Assembly: GCF_029871205.1 (NCBI RefSeq)
Contig: NZ_SSOJ01000162.1
Location: forward strand, 181,871 to 245,870
DNA from: Pseudomonas sp. BN417
GTDB taxonomy: Bacteria; Pseudomonadota; Gammaproteobacteria; Pseudomonadales; Pseudomonadaceae
Direction of reading: 5' to 3'
DNA: 64,000 nucleotides
Numbering within the stretch: position 1 is the first letter of the stretch; every line of letters starts with the position of its first letter. Positions 46,350 to 55,065 of the stretch are shown in pieces. Under the pieces are notes generated by a model. It searched no databases. It was not told the DNA's origin and saw only the letters and a list, made by a program, of their open reading frames with translations. The position numbers and the translations under genes are program-made.

Positions 46350-48038
46350 TCAGCGGTGCGATTGGACCTCCGGCTCGAAGTAACGCTGGGGCTCCGGCTG
46401 GGCGAGGTCCTCGTCCACCGCTTCCGGCGCGTCGGGGTTGTCCAGCACGGCATAGGCGATGGCGCAGAACAGCGAGTTGAGGCGCTTCATATCGCTGATC
46501 AGGCCCAGGTGCAGGGCGCTGGTTTCGATGCTTTGCACCACCTGTTGGTGCAGCCGCGAAACGTGGGCATGGGCGTAACGCCGTTCGAGGATGCGGAAGC
46601 GCTGCTTGGCCCGGCGCAGGCGTTTGGCGTTTTCCTGGTCGCCGTTGAGGAACACCGAGAGGGCGAGGCGCAGGTTTTCCACCAGCTGGTCGTGGAGGCT
46701 GACGATCTCCGCCAGCCCTTCATCGGAGAAGGCGCGGCCCTGGGCGTTCTTCTTGCTCTGCACGTCGTCGAGCATGCGCTCGATGATGTCGCCGGCCTGC
46801 TCCAGGTTGATGGTCAATTCGATGATCTCGGCCCAGCGCCGACTGTCGCGCTCCCCCAGGTCCTCGCGCGGCATGCGCGCCAGGTAGAGCTTGATGGCGG
46901 TGTAGAGGGCGTCGATATCGTCGTCGAGGCGGTGGATGTCCTTGCCCAGCATCGGGTCGCCGCCACGCAACAGGTGCAGCAGGTTGTTCAGCATCTGCTC
47001 AGCGATGTCGCCCATGCGCAGGGTCTCGCGCACCGCGTTGGCCAGGGCCAGGCTCGGCGTCTCCAGGGCGGCGGGGTCGAGGTGGCGCGGCTTGACCACA
47101 TCGTCGGGCTGCGGGCGGTCCGGCAGCAGCCAGTTGCAGAAGCGCGCCATGGGCACTGTCAGCGGCAGGCAAAGGGCGCAGCGCACACCGTTGTAGAGGA
47201 CGTGGAAGGCGATCACCAGCTCGGCGTTGGAGATCGGCCAACCATCGATCCAGTTGGCCAGCGGCCCAACCAGCGGGAGCACCAGGGCGCAGCCGGCGAG
47301 TTTGAACAGCAGGCTGCCCAGGGCCACCCGGCGCCCGGCGGCGTTCTGCAGGCTGCTGCTGAGCAGGGCGAGGACGCCGCTGCCGAGGTTGGCGCCGATC
47401 ACCAGGCAGAGCGCCACCTTGAGTGAGATCACCTTGGACGCGGCGAGGGTCGCGGTGAGCAGCACGGCGGCCAGGCTGGAGTAGGAAACCATTGCGAACA
47501 GGGCGCCGGTCAGGGCATCCAGCAACACGTCGCCAGTGAGCGAAGAGAACAGCACCTTCACCCCCTTGGCGGTGGTGATGGGCTCGGCGGCGGCGATGAT
47601 CAGCTGCAGGGCGAGGATGATCAGCCCGAGGCCGATGCCCACGCGGCCGAGCTGGCCGAGGCGGGTCTGCTTGCGGGAGAGAAAAAATATCACGCCGAAG
47701 AAGATCAGCAGCGGCGACAGCCAGGACAGGTCCAGGGTCAGCACCCGTGCCATCAGCGCCGTGCCGACGTCCGCGCCGAGCATGATGGCGAGTGCCGGGG
47801 CCAGCAGCATCAGGCCCTGGGCGACGAAGGAGCTGACCAGCAGCGCAGTGGCGTTGCTGCTCTGCACCAGGGCGGTCACCCCGATGCCGGCGGCGAAGGC
47901 CAGCGGCCGGCGACGGACGCTGCGGCTGAGCAGGCGGCGCAGGTTGGCGCCGTACACACGGAGGATCCCCGTTCGCACGATGTGCGTGCCCCAGATGAGC
48001 AAGGCGACGGCCGAGAGCAGATTGAGCAGCGTCAGCAT
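46350..48038 (-). CDS. Na/Pi cotransporter family protein with PhoU-like domain
   Basis: A 562-residue membrane protein. Eight or nine helices carry the family's repeated QSSNATALLVSSFV and FAMVSYSSLAAVLL motifs. The C-terminal 210 residues form a helical PhoU-like domain (ETLRMGDIAEQMLNNLLHLL, EQAGDIIERMLDDV). It probably exports or balances phosphate; in E. coli the relative YjbB exports phosphate. AGGAGG lies seven bases before the ATG at 48038. A Pho box was not found upstream. Confidence 0.88.
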   Translation of the reverse strand: MLTLLNLLSAVALLIWGTHIVRTGILRVYGANLRRLLSRSVRRRPLAFAAGIGVTALVQSSNATALLVSSFVAQGLMLLAPALAIMLGADVGTALMARVLTLDLSWLSPLLIFFGVIFFLSRKQTRLGQLGRVGIGLGLIILALQLIIAAAEPITTAKGVKVLFSSLTGDVLLDALTGALFAMVSYSSLAAVLLTATLAASKVISLKVALCLVIGANLGSGVLALLSSSLQNAAGRRVALGSLLFKLAGCALVLPLVGPLANWIDGWPISNAELVIAFHVLYNGVRCALCLPLTVPMARFCNWLLPDRPQPDDVVKPRHLDPAALETPSLALANAVRETLRMGDIAEQMLNNLLHLLRGGDPMLGKDIHRLDDDIDALYTAIKLYLARMPREDLGERDSRRWAEIIELTINLEQAGDIIERMLDDVQSKKNAQGRAFSDEGLAEIVSLHDQLVENLRLALSVFLNGDQENAKRLRRAKQRFRILERRYAHAHVSRLHQQVVQSIETSALHLGLISDMKRLNSLFCAIAYAVLDNPDAPEAVDEDLAQPEPQRYFEPEVQSHR

Positions 48039-48271
48039 GGTGGCCCTCCTGGCGATCTCGAAGGCCGCTGTGTCCATGCGCGGGGAAACAGCGGCGCAGT
48101 CAGGCGAGTGGTAACGAAATTGTCATCTTTAGACCTTCATGGTCTTGCGTGATTTCCAGGATGCGCCTGACTTTCTGGCACCTGCTGACAAGTAAAGCCC
48201 GCCGCGCAGGATTCTGCTCGTTATCGATCAAGGACTTGGAAAAAAAAGTTGAGGTGATTTCCGCGAGGGAC

Positions 48272-48300
48272 CCGTAGCCCGAATTGCATCCGGGCTACGG
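48272..48300. repeat. Short palindrome CCGTAGCCCG / CGGGCTACGG
   Basis: A perfect ten-base inverted repeat with a nine-base loop, 16 bases beyond the LodB-like stop. It may end the minus-strand cluster; a T8 run for that strand lies 24 bases further on, too far for a classical terminator. Confidence 0.7.
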
Positions 48301-48315
48301 GGTCCGCAATGGTGC

Positions 48316-49428
48316 TCAGCCCTCCTGCCGCCTCGCCCAGAACGGCTCCTGGGCAAAGCGCCCCTCCGCGCCGTAGTAGCCGCGCTTGAGCGTGAGGTAC
48401 TCATCGACATGGCGACGGATATCGTCGCCATAGGTCCGGCGCAGGGCCTGCTCGTCGGCCCGGTCGGCGAAATGCGCGGCCGCCAGGCGGGCGGCTTCGA
48501 TGCCGGTGCTGAGGGCGTAGCCGATGCCCATGGACGACAGCGGGTCGAACGCCGCCGCGGCATCGCCCGCCGCTGCCCAGCCCTCTCCGCAGGCGGGCTC
48601 CAGCGATTGCGAATGGGCCGGCCAGACGCGCAGTGGCTCCAGTGCTTCGAGCTGGCCGATACGCGCGCGCGTGTGGGGTGCCTGGTCCAGAGCGGCTTGC
48701 CAGAAGGCGGTACGGCTGGCGTGGCATTCCTGCAGCAGGTCGGAATCGGTCATCAGCACCGACACCACGCGGCCGTCCGGCACCGGCGCGCTGTACCACC
48801 AGCCCGTGGGCACCGACTCCACCAGGGAGCAGGCTTGCACCGTCGCGCTGGCGGCGTCGTGGTAGGTGGCCATCCCCACCAGGCGGTCGTGGCGCTGTTT
48901 CTTCGCCCCCAGCGCACGGGCCAGCCAGGCACTGCGCCCGGTGGCGTCGATCAGGTAGCCGCAGCGCAGCGGAACCTCGGCGTCCTCCAGGCTGACGGTG
49001 AGGCTCCAGCCGTCCTCATCGCGTATCACCTCCTGCAGCCGCGACTTCAGCAACAGCTGCGCACCGAAGGCGTGGGCGGCGCTGGCCAGGCCCGCGTCGA
49101 AGCGGCGCCGGTCCAGGTGCCAGCCGTAGCCTCGGCCGGTGAAGAGAAAATCCCGCGCGCGCAACTGGTCGTCGCCCCAGGCCGCGGTGAAGGCGTAGGA
49201 CGGGCTGAAATCGGCCGCGCGGAAGGCCTCGCCAACGCCGAGATAGTCCAGCAGGGGCAGCACGCCGGGTGAGAGGGTTTCGCCCACCTTGTCGCCGTCG
49301 TAGCCCGAACGTTCCACCAGCATCACCGAGAGACCGGTGTAGCGCCGCAGGGTGAGGGCGGCCGCACAGGCGGCCGGCCCTCCCCCGGCGATCACTACGT
49401 CGAGGGTCCCCGGCCCCTCAGCGTGCAA
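48316..49428 (-). CDS. LodB-like FAD-dependent oxidoreductase
   Basis: A 370-residue flavoprotein of the tryptophan-halogenase/geranylgeranyl-reductase superfamily. The FAD Rossmann motif is VVIAGGGPAACAAAL (about residues 11-25), followed by the DATGRSAW region and GDAAAAFDPLSSMGIGYAL (about 288-306). LodB-type proteins act inside the cytoplasm to help form the CTQ cofactor of their partner oxidase. The start is TTG at 49428, overlapping the end of the LodA-like gene by 11 bases, which strongly couples the pair. The halogenase active-site motif WxWxIP is not seen, arguing against a halogenase. Confidence 0.85.
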   Translation of the reverse strand: MHAEGPGTLDVVIAGGGPAACAAALTLRRYTGLSVMLVERSGYDGDKVGETLSPGVLPLLDYLGVGEAFRAADFSPSYAFTAAWGDDQLRARDFLFTGRGYGWHLDRRRFDAGLASAAHAFGAQLLLKSRLQEVIRDEDGWSLTVSLEDAEVPLRCGYLIDATGRSAWLARALGAKKQRHDRLVGMATYHDAASATVQACSLVESVPTGWWYSAPVPDGRVVSVLMTDSDLLQECHASRTAFWQAALDQAPHTRARIGQLEALEPLRVWPAHSQSLEPACGEGWAAAGDAAAAFDPLSSMGIGYALSTGIEAARLAAAHFADRADEQALRRTYGDDIRRHVDEYLTLKRGYYGAEGRFAQEPFWARRQEG

Positions 49429-51424
49429 GGTGCCCCCGTTTGGGAATGGCCAGGCGGGTGTCCACCTTCGGCCGTTGCGGGTCGGGCGCCAGGTACCAGG
49501 TGTTGAAGAAGTTGGCGTCGGCCCCGGTCACCGCGTTGCCGGCGCCCGCCACCGCGACGCTGGCGGCGACGAAGCGGTCGTTGTTGCGTTCGGTCTCCAC
49601 GAAGTAGGGGAACAGGCTGCGGTACGGCCCGGTGGCCTCGTTGGTGATGAAGCCCAGGTAGTGCCAGGCCTGGATCATCTCCGAGAAGCTGTTGATGCCA
49701 CGGCTGTAGATCGACTGCAGCGCGGAGGGGATGCCCGACTGGTACTGCGAGACTTCGCTGGCGTCGCCGGGCAGCACGTTCCACGGGCTCTGCGGCGGCC
49801 ACCAGTAGGCATAGTAGGTGGGTGCCTTGGGCACGCCGTCCTGCTTGTTCACTTCCGGGTCGGTGAAGTTGACGTACTGCACCGTGCACTGGAAGAAGTC
49901 CGCCTGCCAGGGGATGGCCATGCGCTTGGTCAGATCGCCCGGCTCGCAGCCCTGGAACGCCAGGCCCGGTACGGTTTCGTTCTCCCGTGGGTCCAGGCCG
50001 TACTGGTAGTAGTAGGACTCGTCATGCCGGTGGCGGATGCGGAAGGGCGCTTCGTAGAGTTCCGGGCTGTAGAGGCTCCAGGTCACCTCGATCCCGGGGC
50101 AGAGCGGGCCGCCCACGCAGTTGCCGACGCTGGCGCGGTCCAGCGCGGTGACGCCTGGCAGCGCTGCCGGCGCGTCCAGGCTGAACTTGCCGGCAGCCCA
50201 CTGACCGAGCAGGAAGTACTGGGTGCGGGTGAGGGTGAGGAACTTCGCCAGCACTGCGTTGCTCACGGAGTTGGAGCCCGAGTTCAGCGGCATCATCGGA
50301 ATGCCCGAATCACCGTCGAAGAGCTGGCCCTGCTGGCCGTCGGTAAAGCCGTTATCCCCCGGGTTGCGGAATAGCCGGAAGTAGGCCTGGCGGTACTCGG
50401 CGGTGCGTTCGCTGGCGTCGGTGGCATCGAAGGGGGGGGGCGAGAAGCTGTTCAGCGCCGGCACCGAGGCTACCCAGCGATAGCCCGCGGGGCGCTTGAG
50501 GATGGGCTCGATATCGCGGCTGTAGTTGGCGACGTAGTCGGGGTTGTAGCGGTTGTTGGAAAACAGCGCCGGCAGCAGGCCGAGGTCGCGCACCGCGACG
50601 TCGAAGACCAGGTCGTCGAGGGTGACGATGTTCTCCAGTTCCGGCGCGAACTTCGGCGAGCCGACGATGCACCAGGCATTGAGGGTGAGCACCTGGCCAT
50701 TTTTGAAGGTCAGGGAGCAGGTCACCGGGCCATCGGCGATATCGTCATGCCAGCCGTCGGCGCCGGCGAAGCTGGTGATCGGCTGGTTGCCGCCGGCATG
50801 GCCGTAGCCGCCGAGCACCAGCAGGCGGCCCTGCTGGTCAGTGCGCATCTCGCCCAGGGTGTTTACCGGCAGGCCCTGGGAGGGTGGTGGCGGGAAAGAG
50901 CCGTAGCGGTAGTCCGGCGGGATGCTGTCGCGGGAAAAGTCGGCCACGCCGCCGCGGCCGTCGAGGGTGCGCGGGCCCGGGTCGATGATCAATTGCTGGC
51001 GCTGCTGCTCGTTGGTCACGTTGGCGTTGCGCAGCGGCACGCCGACCTTCTCGTAGCTGTTGTCCGGGCCCAGCAGCAGGTTGCCCTGCAATTCCTGGAA
51101 GTTGTACCAGGCGGCCTTCTTGTTCGCGAGGTGCACCGTCCATTGCACGTTGGCCACCTGCGGGTCGTCCAGGGTGACTTCGCGGGTGGAGCCGTCGGCC
51201 GCCAAGGCGTACACGCCGAAACGCGCGGCCTGGCGCTTGATGCGGCCTTCCGGGTCCTTGTACTGCTCGACATGGATGGGCTGTCCGCGGTCGAACAGCT
51301 GCTGGCCCTGGGCGTCGCAGGCCAGCGGGCGTCCGCCTGTGGTCTCCGGTGCCAGGTAGAAGGCGTCAGGGCTGTTGCCGACCCTGGCGATGCCGATGCT
51401 CGGGCCTATGACATATTGGTCCAT
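49418..51424 (-). CDS. LodA-like CTQ-dependent amino acid/amine oxidase
   Basis: A 668-residue quinoprotein of the LodA/GoxA family, starting DQYVIGPSIGIARVGNSPDA. Members oxidise primary amines of amino acids (LodA: L-lysine epsilon-amine; GoxA: glycine), giving H2O2 and ammonia. The CTQ cofactor should form from C513 (PWQADFFQC) and a tryptophan, most likely W587 (MIQAWHYLGF). No signal peptide is seen, as in other family members, which leave the cell by an unknown route. AGGAGG lies seven bases before the ATG. The substrate is unknown; the neighbours suggest an unusual amine. Confidence 0.9.
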   Translation of the reverse strand: MDQYVIGPSIGIARVGNSPDAFYLAPETTGGRPLACDAQGQQLFDRGQPIHVEQYKDPEGRIKRQAARFGVYALAADGSTREVTLDDPQVANVQWTVHLANKKAAWYNFQELQGNLLLGPDNSYEKVGVPLRNANVTNEQQRQQLIIDPGPRTLDGRGGVADFSRDSIPPDYRYGSFPPPPSQGLPVNTLGEMRTDQQGRLLVLGGYGHAGGNQPITSFAGADGWHDDIADGPVTCSLTFKNGQVLTLNAWCIVGSPKFAPELENIVTLDDLVFDVAVRDLGLLPALFSNNRYNPDYVANYSRDIEPILKRPAGYRWVASVPALNSFSPPPFDATDASERTAEYRQAYFRLFRNPGDNGFTDGQQGQLFDGDSGIPMMPLNSGSNSVSNAVLAKFLTLTRTQYFLLGQWAAGKFSLDAPAALPGVTALDRASVGNCVGGPLCPGIEVTWSLYSPELYEAPFRIRHRHDESYYYQYGLDPRENETVPGLAFQGCEPGDLTKRMAIPWQADFFQCTVQYVNFTDPEVNKQDGVPKAPTYYAYWWPPQSPWNVLPGDASEVSQYQSGIPSALQSIYSRGINSFSEMIQAWHYLGFITNEATGPYRSLFPYFVETERNNDRFVAASVAVAGAGNAVTGADANFFNTWYLAPDPQRPKVDTRLAIPKRGHLAR

Positions 51425-51493
51425 CTCCTTTCCTCCTCTGTATCGCGGTCTTCCATTTCCACGACGGGCAGGCCCGCCGCGGGCCTCAACGCA

Positions 51494-52417
51494 CTAGTCG
51501 AAATAGCCGGAGCAACCGGCGAAGAACTGGCTGGCGGGCATGGGCTCGCTTTGCTCGGGCGCCACCGTCTCGATCAGCAGGCCCTGGGGGCCGGGCGGCC
51601 CGCACAGGGCCACCACGCCGTCGGGTGTGCCCAGCAGGCGGCCGGGCGTGCCGCGGTAGTCGCGCGGTGCCGGCGCCGCCTCGAGCAGCTCGATGCGCTG
51701 GCCATGAAAATGGCTGAAAGCGCCGGGATAGGGCGGTGACTGGGCGCGGATCAGGTTGTGGATATCGCGGGCAGGAAGCGACCAGTCGATGCGCATCTCG
51801 CGCTCGCCGCGCTTGTGGAAGAAGGTCGCCTGGCTGCGGTCCTGGGGGGTGAACTGCGCGCTGCCGCGCGCCAGGGCGTCCACCGCAGCCAGGGCCAGGC
51901 TGGAGAACAGCGGCAGGGTGCGCTGGAAGACATCGGTGGCGGTGTCCTGCGGGAGGATGGGGACGACTTCCTGGAGCAGGATATCGCCCAGGTCCAGTTC
52001 GTCGTCCACCCGGTGCACGGTCACACCGGTCTGGGTTTCGCCGTTGGCCACGGCCCAGTTGATCGGGGCGAAGCCGCCGTAGCGCGGCAGCAGTGCATCG
52101 TGCAGGTTGATGCCGCCGTGGCGGGCGAGGGCGCAGACCTTGGGCGAAAGCCAGGTGCGCCAGTTGGAGAGCACCAGCAACTCGGGCTCCAACGCCGCCA
52201 GTTGCTCGGCCAGGGCCGGCGAGTTGGCATGGCGGCATTCGACCAGGGGGATACCGGCGGCAGCGGCCAGGTCGGCCACCGAGGCGGCCCAGAGATTGTC
52301 GGCGGGGTTGCGGCTGGGCGGGTGGGTCACCACCAGCGGCACGTCATGGCCGTTGGCGAGCAGGGCCCCGAGCGTCTCGGTCCCCCAGCGCTGAAAACCG
52401 AAGAAAACGATGCGCAT
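51494..52417 (-). CDS. Formyltransferase of the methionyl-tRNA formyltransferase family
   Basis: A 307-residue protein using 10-formyltetrahydrofolate. The catalytic triad of the family is intact: N104 and H106 in GGINLHDALLPRYGG, and D142 in ELDLGDIL. It lacks similarity to Fmt at the C-terminal tRNA-binding end and sits in an accessory cluster, so it more likely formylates a small amine, as PvdF or ArnA do. It is 69 bases upstream of the LodA-like gene on the same strand. The ribosome site is poor. Confidence 0.82.
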   Translation of the reverse strand: MRIVFFGFQRWGTETLGALLANGHDVPLVVTHPPSRNPADNLWAASVADLAAAAGIPLVECRHANSPALAEQLAALEPELLVLSNWRTWLSPKVCALARHGGINLHDALLPRYGGFAPINWAVANGETQTGVTVHRVDDELDLGDILLQEVVPILPQDTATDVFQRTLPLFSSLALAAVDALARGSAQFTPQDRSQATFFHKRGEREMRIDWSLPARDIHNLIRAQSPPYPGAFSHFHGQRIELLEAAPAPRDYRGTPGRLLGTPDGVVALCGPPGPQGLLIETVAPEQSEPMPASQFFAGCSGYFD

Positions 52418-52489
52418 CCATTCGCCCGTCCATGGTTCTTCCCTGGTGGATTGGACACTAGACCCGCGAAGTCAGAAGTCAAATGACGT

Positions 52490-53734
52490 TCATCGGCAAG
52501 ATTCCTGGCCGTCCAGCACCCCCTCGGCATCCCCGCGACGGCGCAGCAGCCACGCATCGCCTGCCTCCAGCGCCACCTCGGCGGGCGTTGGGTGCAGGCC
52601 GAAATGCAGCAGGCTGTGGTGCAGGGCATAGGCGCCGCAATTGGGCAGGGCCAGCAGGTCGCCCGGCGCGGGAAGCGGCAGCGGCAGGTCTTCCACCAGC
52701 ACATCCTGGGGCGTCGGCAGGCAACCGGCGACGCTGGCCCGACACAGTGGCCGGCCCTCGCCACCGACCAGGCGCAGCAGGCGGTTGGCCTTGCCGTTGT
52801 AGCCCCGCAACAGGTTGTGGATGCCGCCGTCGACTATCACCCAGGTGCGCCCGCGGGATTCGCGCACATCCAGCACCCGGGTGAGGTAGCAGCCACTCTC
52901 GGCCACCAGGTAGCGGCCTACCTCCAGCAGAAGGCGCACGGGTCTTGAAGCGCTGGCCTGCAAGTCGCGCAGGCCCCGTGCGAAGCGGGCGAGGTCGAAG
53001 GCCGCCTCTACATCGGCATAGGGCACGCCCAGGCCGCCGCCGATATCCAGGCAGTCCAGGCTGGGCCGGCCTTCGCGGCGCAACGTTTCCAATAAGCCCA
53101 GCAGCCACTGGGCCGGACGCAGCAGGCGGTCCGCATCCAGCAAATTACTCGCCACATAGCAATGCAAGCCGCGCAGGCGCAGGCCGGGCAATGCGTCCAG
53201 TGCCGGCAGCACCTCGCCCAGGCGGTCGGCGTCGACGCCGAACTTGCTGCTCGCCTCGGCTATCTGGATGCCGTCGCTAGCGGCCTCCTCCAGCAACGCG
53301 GCCGGTGGATGCAGGCGCAGCAACACGTCCTGGCGATAGCCCAGGCGGCGTGCCAGGGCATCCAGCCGGTGGGCCTCGGTCAGGGACTCCAGCACCACCA
53401 GGGCCGGGCGCGCGGCGCCAAGCCGTGCCAGCAGGGCCGGGTACTTGGCCGGGCCGGTGAACAGCAGGCGCTCGGCCGGAAAGCCCGCGGCCAGGGCGGT
53501 CACCAGTTCGCCTTCGGAGCTGATGTCGGCGCCCAGCCCGGCTTCCTGCAACAGGCGGCAGATGCCCAGCGACGGGTTGGCCTTGAAGGCGTAGTGCAGC
53601 GCCGTGCCCGGCGGCAGGGCGTTGACCAGGCCGGTGGCCTGCTGGCGGATGCGTGCCAGGTCGTAGGTGAACAGCGGGGTGCCGAAGCGCTCGGCGGCCC
53701 TGGTCAGGGCGATGTCAGCGGGATGATCTAGCAT
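52490..53734 (-). CDS. Fold-type III PLP-dependent decarboxylase (LysA/ornithine decarboxylase-like)
   Basis: A 414-residue enzyme of the alanine-racemase-fold decarboxylases. The PLP lysine is K51 in LHYAFKANPSLG. DIGGGLGVPY binds the phosphate, and LPNCGAYALHH holds the catalytic cysteine contributed by the partner subunit, so a dimer is expected. The family covers diaminopimelate, ornithine, lysine, arginine and carboxynorspermidine decarboxylases; EVGRYLVAESG in place of the usual EPGR marks this one as divergent. It is first in the four-gene minus-strand operon and 44 bases from the divergent ligase gene. Confidence 0.85.
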   Translation of the reverse strand: MLDHPADIALTRAAERFGTPLFTYDLARIRQQATGLVNALPPGTALHYAFKANPSLGICRLLQEAGLGADISSEGELVTALAAGFPAERLLFTGPAKYPALLARLGAARPALVVLESLTEAHRLDALARRLGYRQDVLLRLHPPAALLEEAASDGIQIAEASSKFGVDADRLGEVLPALDALPGLRLRGLHCYVASNLLDADRLLRPAQWLLGLLETLRREGRPSLDCLDIGGGLGVPYADVEAAFDLARFARGLRDLQASASRPVRLLLEVGRYLVAESGCYLTRVLDVRESRGRTWVIVDGGIHNLLRGYNGKANRLLRLVGGEGRPLCRASVAGCLPTPQDVLVEDLPLPLPAPGDLLALPNCGAYALHHSLLHFGLHPTPAEVALEAGDAWLLRRRGDAEGVLDGQESCR

Positions 53735-53778
53735 GAGGTTCTTCCATGAGCGTTCAGTGATCCAGGGAGGGAGCACCC
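53735..53778. promoter_or_regulatory. Short divergent intergenic region of the CTQ cluster
   Basis: Only 44 bases separate the start codons of the decarboxylase and the ligase. A strong ribosome site (AGGGAGGGAG) for the ligase is present. No recognisable -10/-35 pair or operator fits, so at least one promoter must lie inside a coding sequence. Confidence 0.5.
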
Positions 53779-54981
53779 ATGAAGATAGTCCTGGCCTATT
53801 CCGGTGGGCTCGACACCTCGGTCGCCTTGCGCTGGCTGAAGGAGCACTACCAGGCGGAGGTCATCGCCGTCTGCGCCAACCTCGGCCAGCCCGAGGATTT
53901 CCCGGCGATCCGCGACAAGGCCCTGGCCAGCGGGGCCAGCAAGGTGTTCATCGAAGACCTGCGCGAGGAGTACCTGCGCGACTTCGTCTTCCCCGCCCTG
54001 CGCGCCGGCGCCCTCTACGAGCGGCGCTACACCATGGCCGCGCCCCTGGGCCGGCCGTTGATCGCCCGGCACCTGGTGCGCATCGCCCATGCCGAGGGCG
54101 CCCAGGCGGTGGCCCATGGTTCCACCGGCAAGGGCAATGACCAGGTGCGTTTCTATGCCGGCGTGGTGGCCCATGACCCGACCCTGCGCGTGCTGGCGCC
54201 CTGCGCAGAGTGGGAGCTCAAGTCCCGCGACGACGAGCTGGCCTACGCCCAGCGTTTCGGCATCCCGGTCAGCGCCACTGTCGACAGCCCCTTCAGCATG
54301 GATGGCAGCCTCTGGGGCACCAGTACCGAATGCGGCAGCATCGACGACTTTCGCACCCGATTGCCGGCCAATGCCTTCCAGTTGACCCTAGACCCCCAGC
54401 AGGCGCCGGACGTACCGGCGCGTCTGGTGATCGGCTTCGAGCGGGGCGTTCCGGTGAGCCTCGATGGCCAGCGCCTGGCCCCCGTGGAGCTGGTGCGGCG
54501 CCTTACCGAACTGGGTGGCCGGCATGGCGTGGGGCGTGTCGACATGGTGGAAAACAGCCTGATGGGCATCAAGAACCGCGCCCTCTACGAAAGCCCGGCC
54601 GGCGCCATCCTGCACTACGCCCTCCGCGAACTGGAGGACCTGACCATCGACGGCGACACCCTGCACTGCAAGGCCGAACTGGCGCTGAAATACGCCGAAC
54701 TGGTGTATCGCGGCCAGTGGTGGTCGCCGTTGCGCCAGGCGTTGGACGCCTTCGTCGAGGCCAGCCAGGCCCACGTCAACGGCAGCATCGCCCTGCGCCT
54801 GTACAAGGGCGGGATCCAGGTCGAAGGCCGGGAAACCGCTGATGCGTTGTTCGATTACAGCCTGACCGCCCAGGACAGCGCCGACCGCTTCGACCATCCG
54901 GCGGGCATCGGCTTCGCCTATGTCTGGTCGCTGCCCCAGCGCATCCGCGCCAAGCTGCGCGGGCCGGCCTCGGAGCTCTGA
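53779..54981 (+). CDS. Argininosuccinate-synthase-like ATP-dependent ligase
   Basis: A 400-residue protein clearly homologous to ArgG along its length: ATP pyrophosphatase loop AYSGGLDTSVALRWL (residues about 5-19), IEDLREEYLRDFVFPAL, HGSTGKGNDQVRFYAG and LYKGGIQVEGRETADALFD. The aspartate-site TGKGND is kept. Around the citrulline site, sequences differ: VRFE becomes VRFY, and the SPYSMDANLL-type stretch becomes SPFSMDGSLW. Real Pseudomonas ArgG lies elsewhere, so this is a paralogue that may join a different amine and ureido- or amide-like partner. It diverges from the decarboxylase operon. Confidence 0.85.
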   Translation: MKIVLAYSGGLDTSVALRWLKEHYQAEVIAVCANLGQPEDFPAIRDKALASGASKVFIEDLREEYLRDFVFPALRAGALYERRYTMAAPLGRPLIARHLVRIAHAEGAQAVAHGSTGKGNDQVRFYAGVVAHDPTLRVLAPCAEWELKSRDDELAYAQRFGIPVSATVDSPFSMDGSLWGTSTECGSIDDFRTRLPANAFQLTLDPQQAPDVPARLVIGFERGVPVSLDGQRLAPVELVRRLTELGGRHGVGRVDMVENSLMGIKNRALYESPAGAILHYALRELEDLTIDGDTLHCKAELALKYAELVYRGQWWSPLRQALDAFVEASQAHVNGSIALRLYKGGIQVEGRETADALFDYSLTAQDSADRFDHPAGIGFAYVWSLPQRIRAKLRGPASEL

Positions 54982-55065
54982 CCCCGGGGCGGTCGCGCGC
55001 ATCGGGGGCGACCACTGGCGGGGTCGGCTGCTAACCTGTGCCGACCTCAAGGATGCGATGCCCCC

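Noticed and set aside
48100..48145. A possible PhoB box upstream of the Na/Pi cotransporter
   Set aside because: TTGTCAT is present once, but the second direct repeat at the 11-base interval does not match.
48316..49428. Flavin-dependent tryptophan halogenase
   Set aside because: The superfamily fits, but the halogenase WxWxIP motif is absent and the overlap with a LodA-like gene identifies it as LodB-like.
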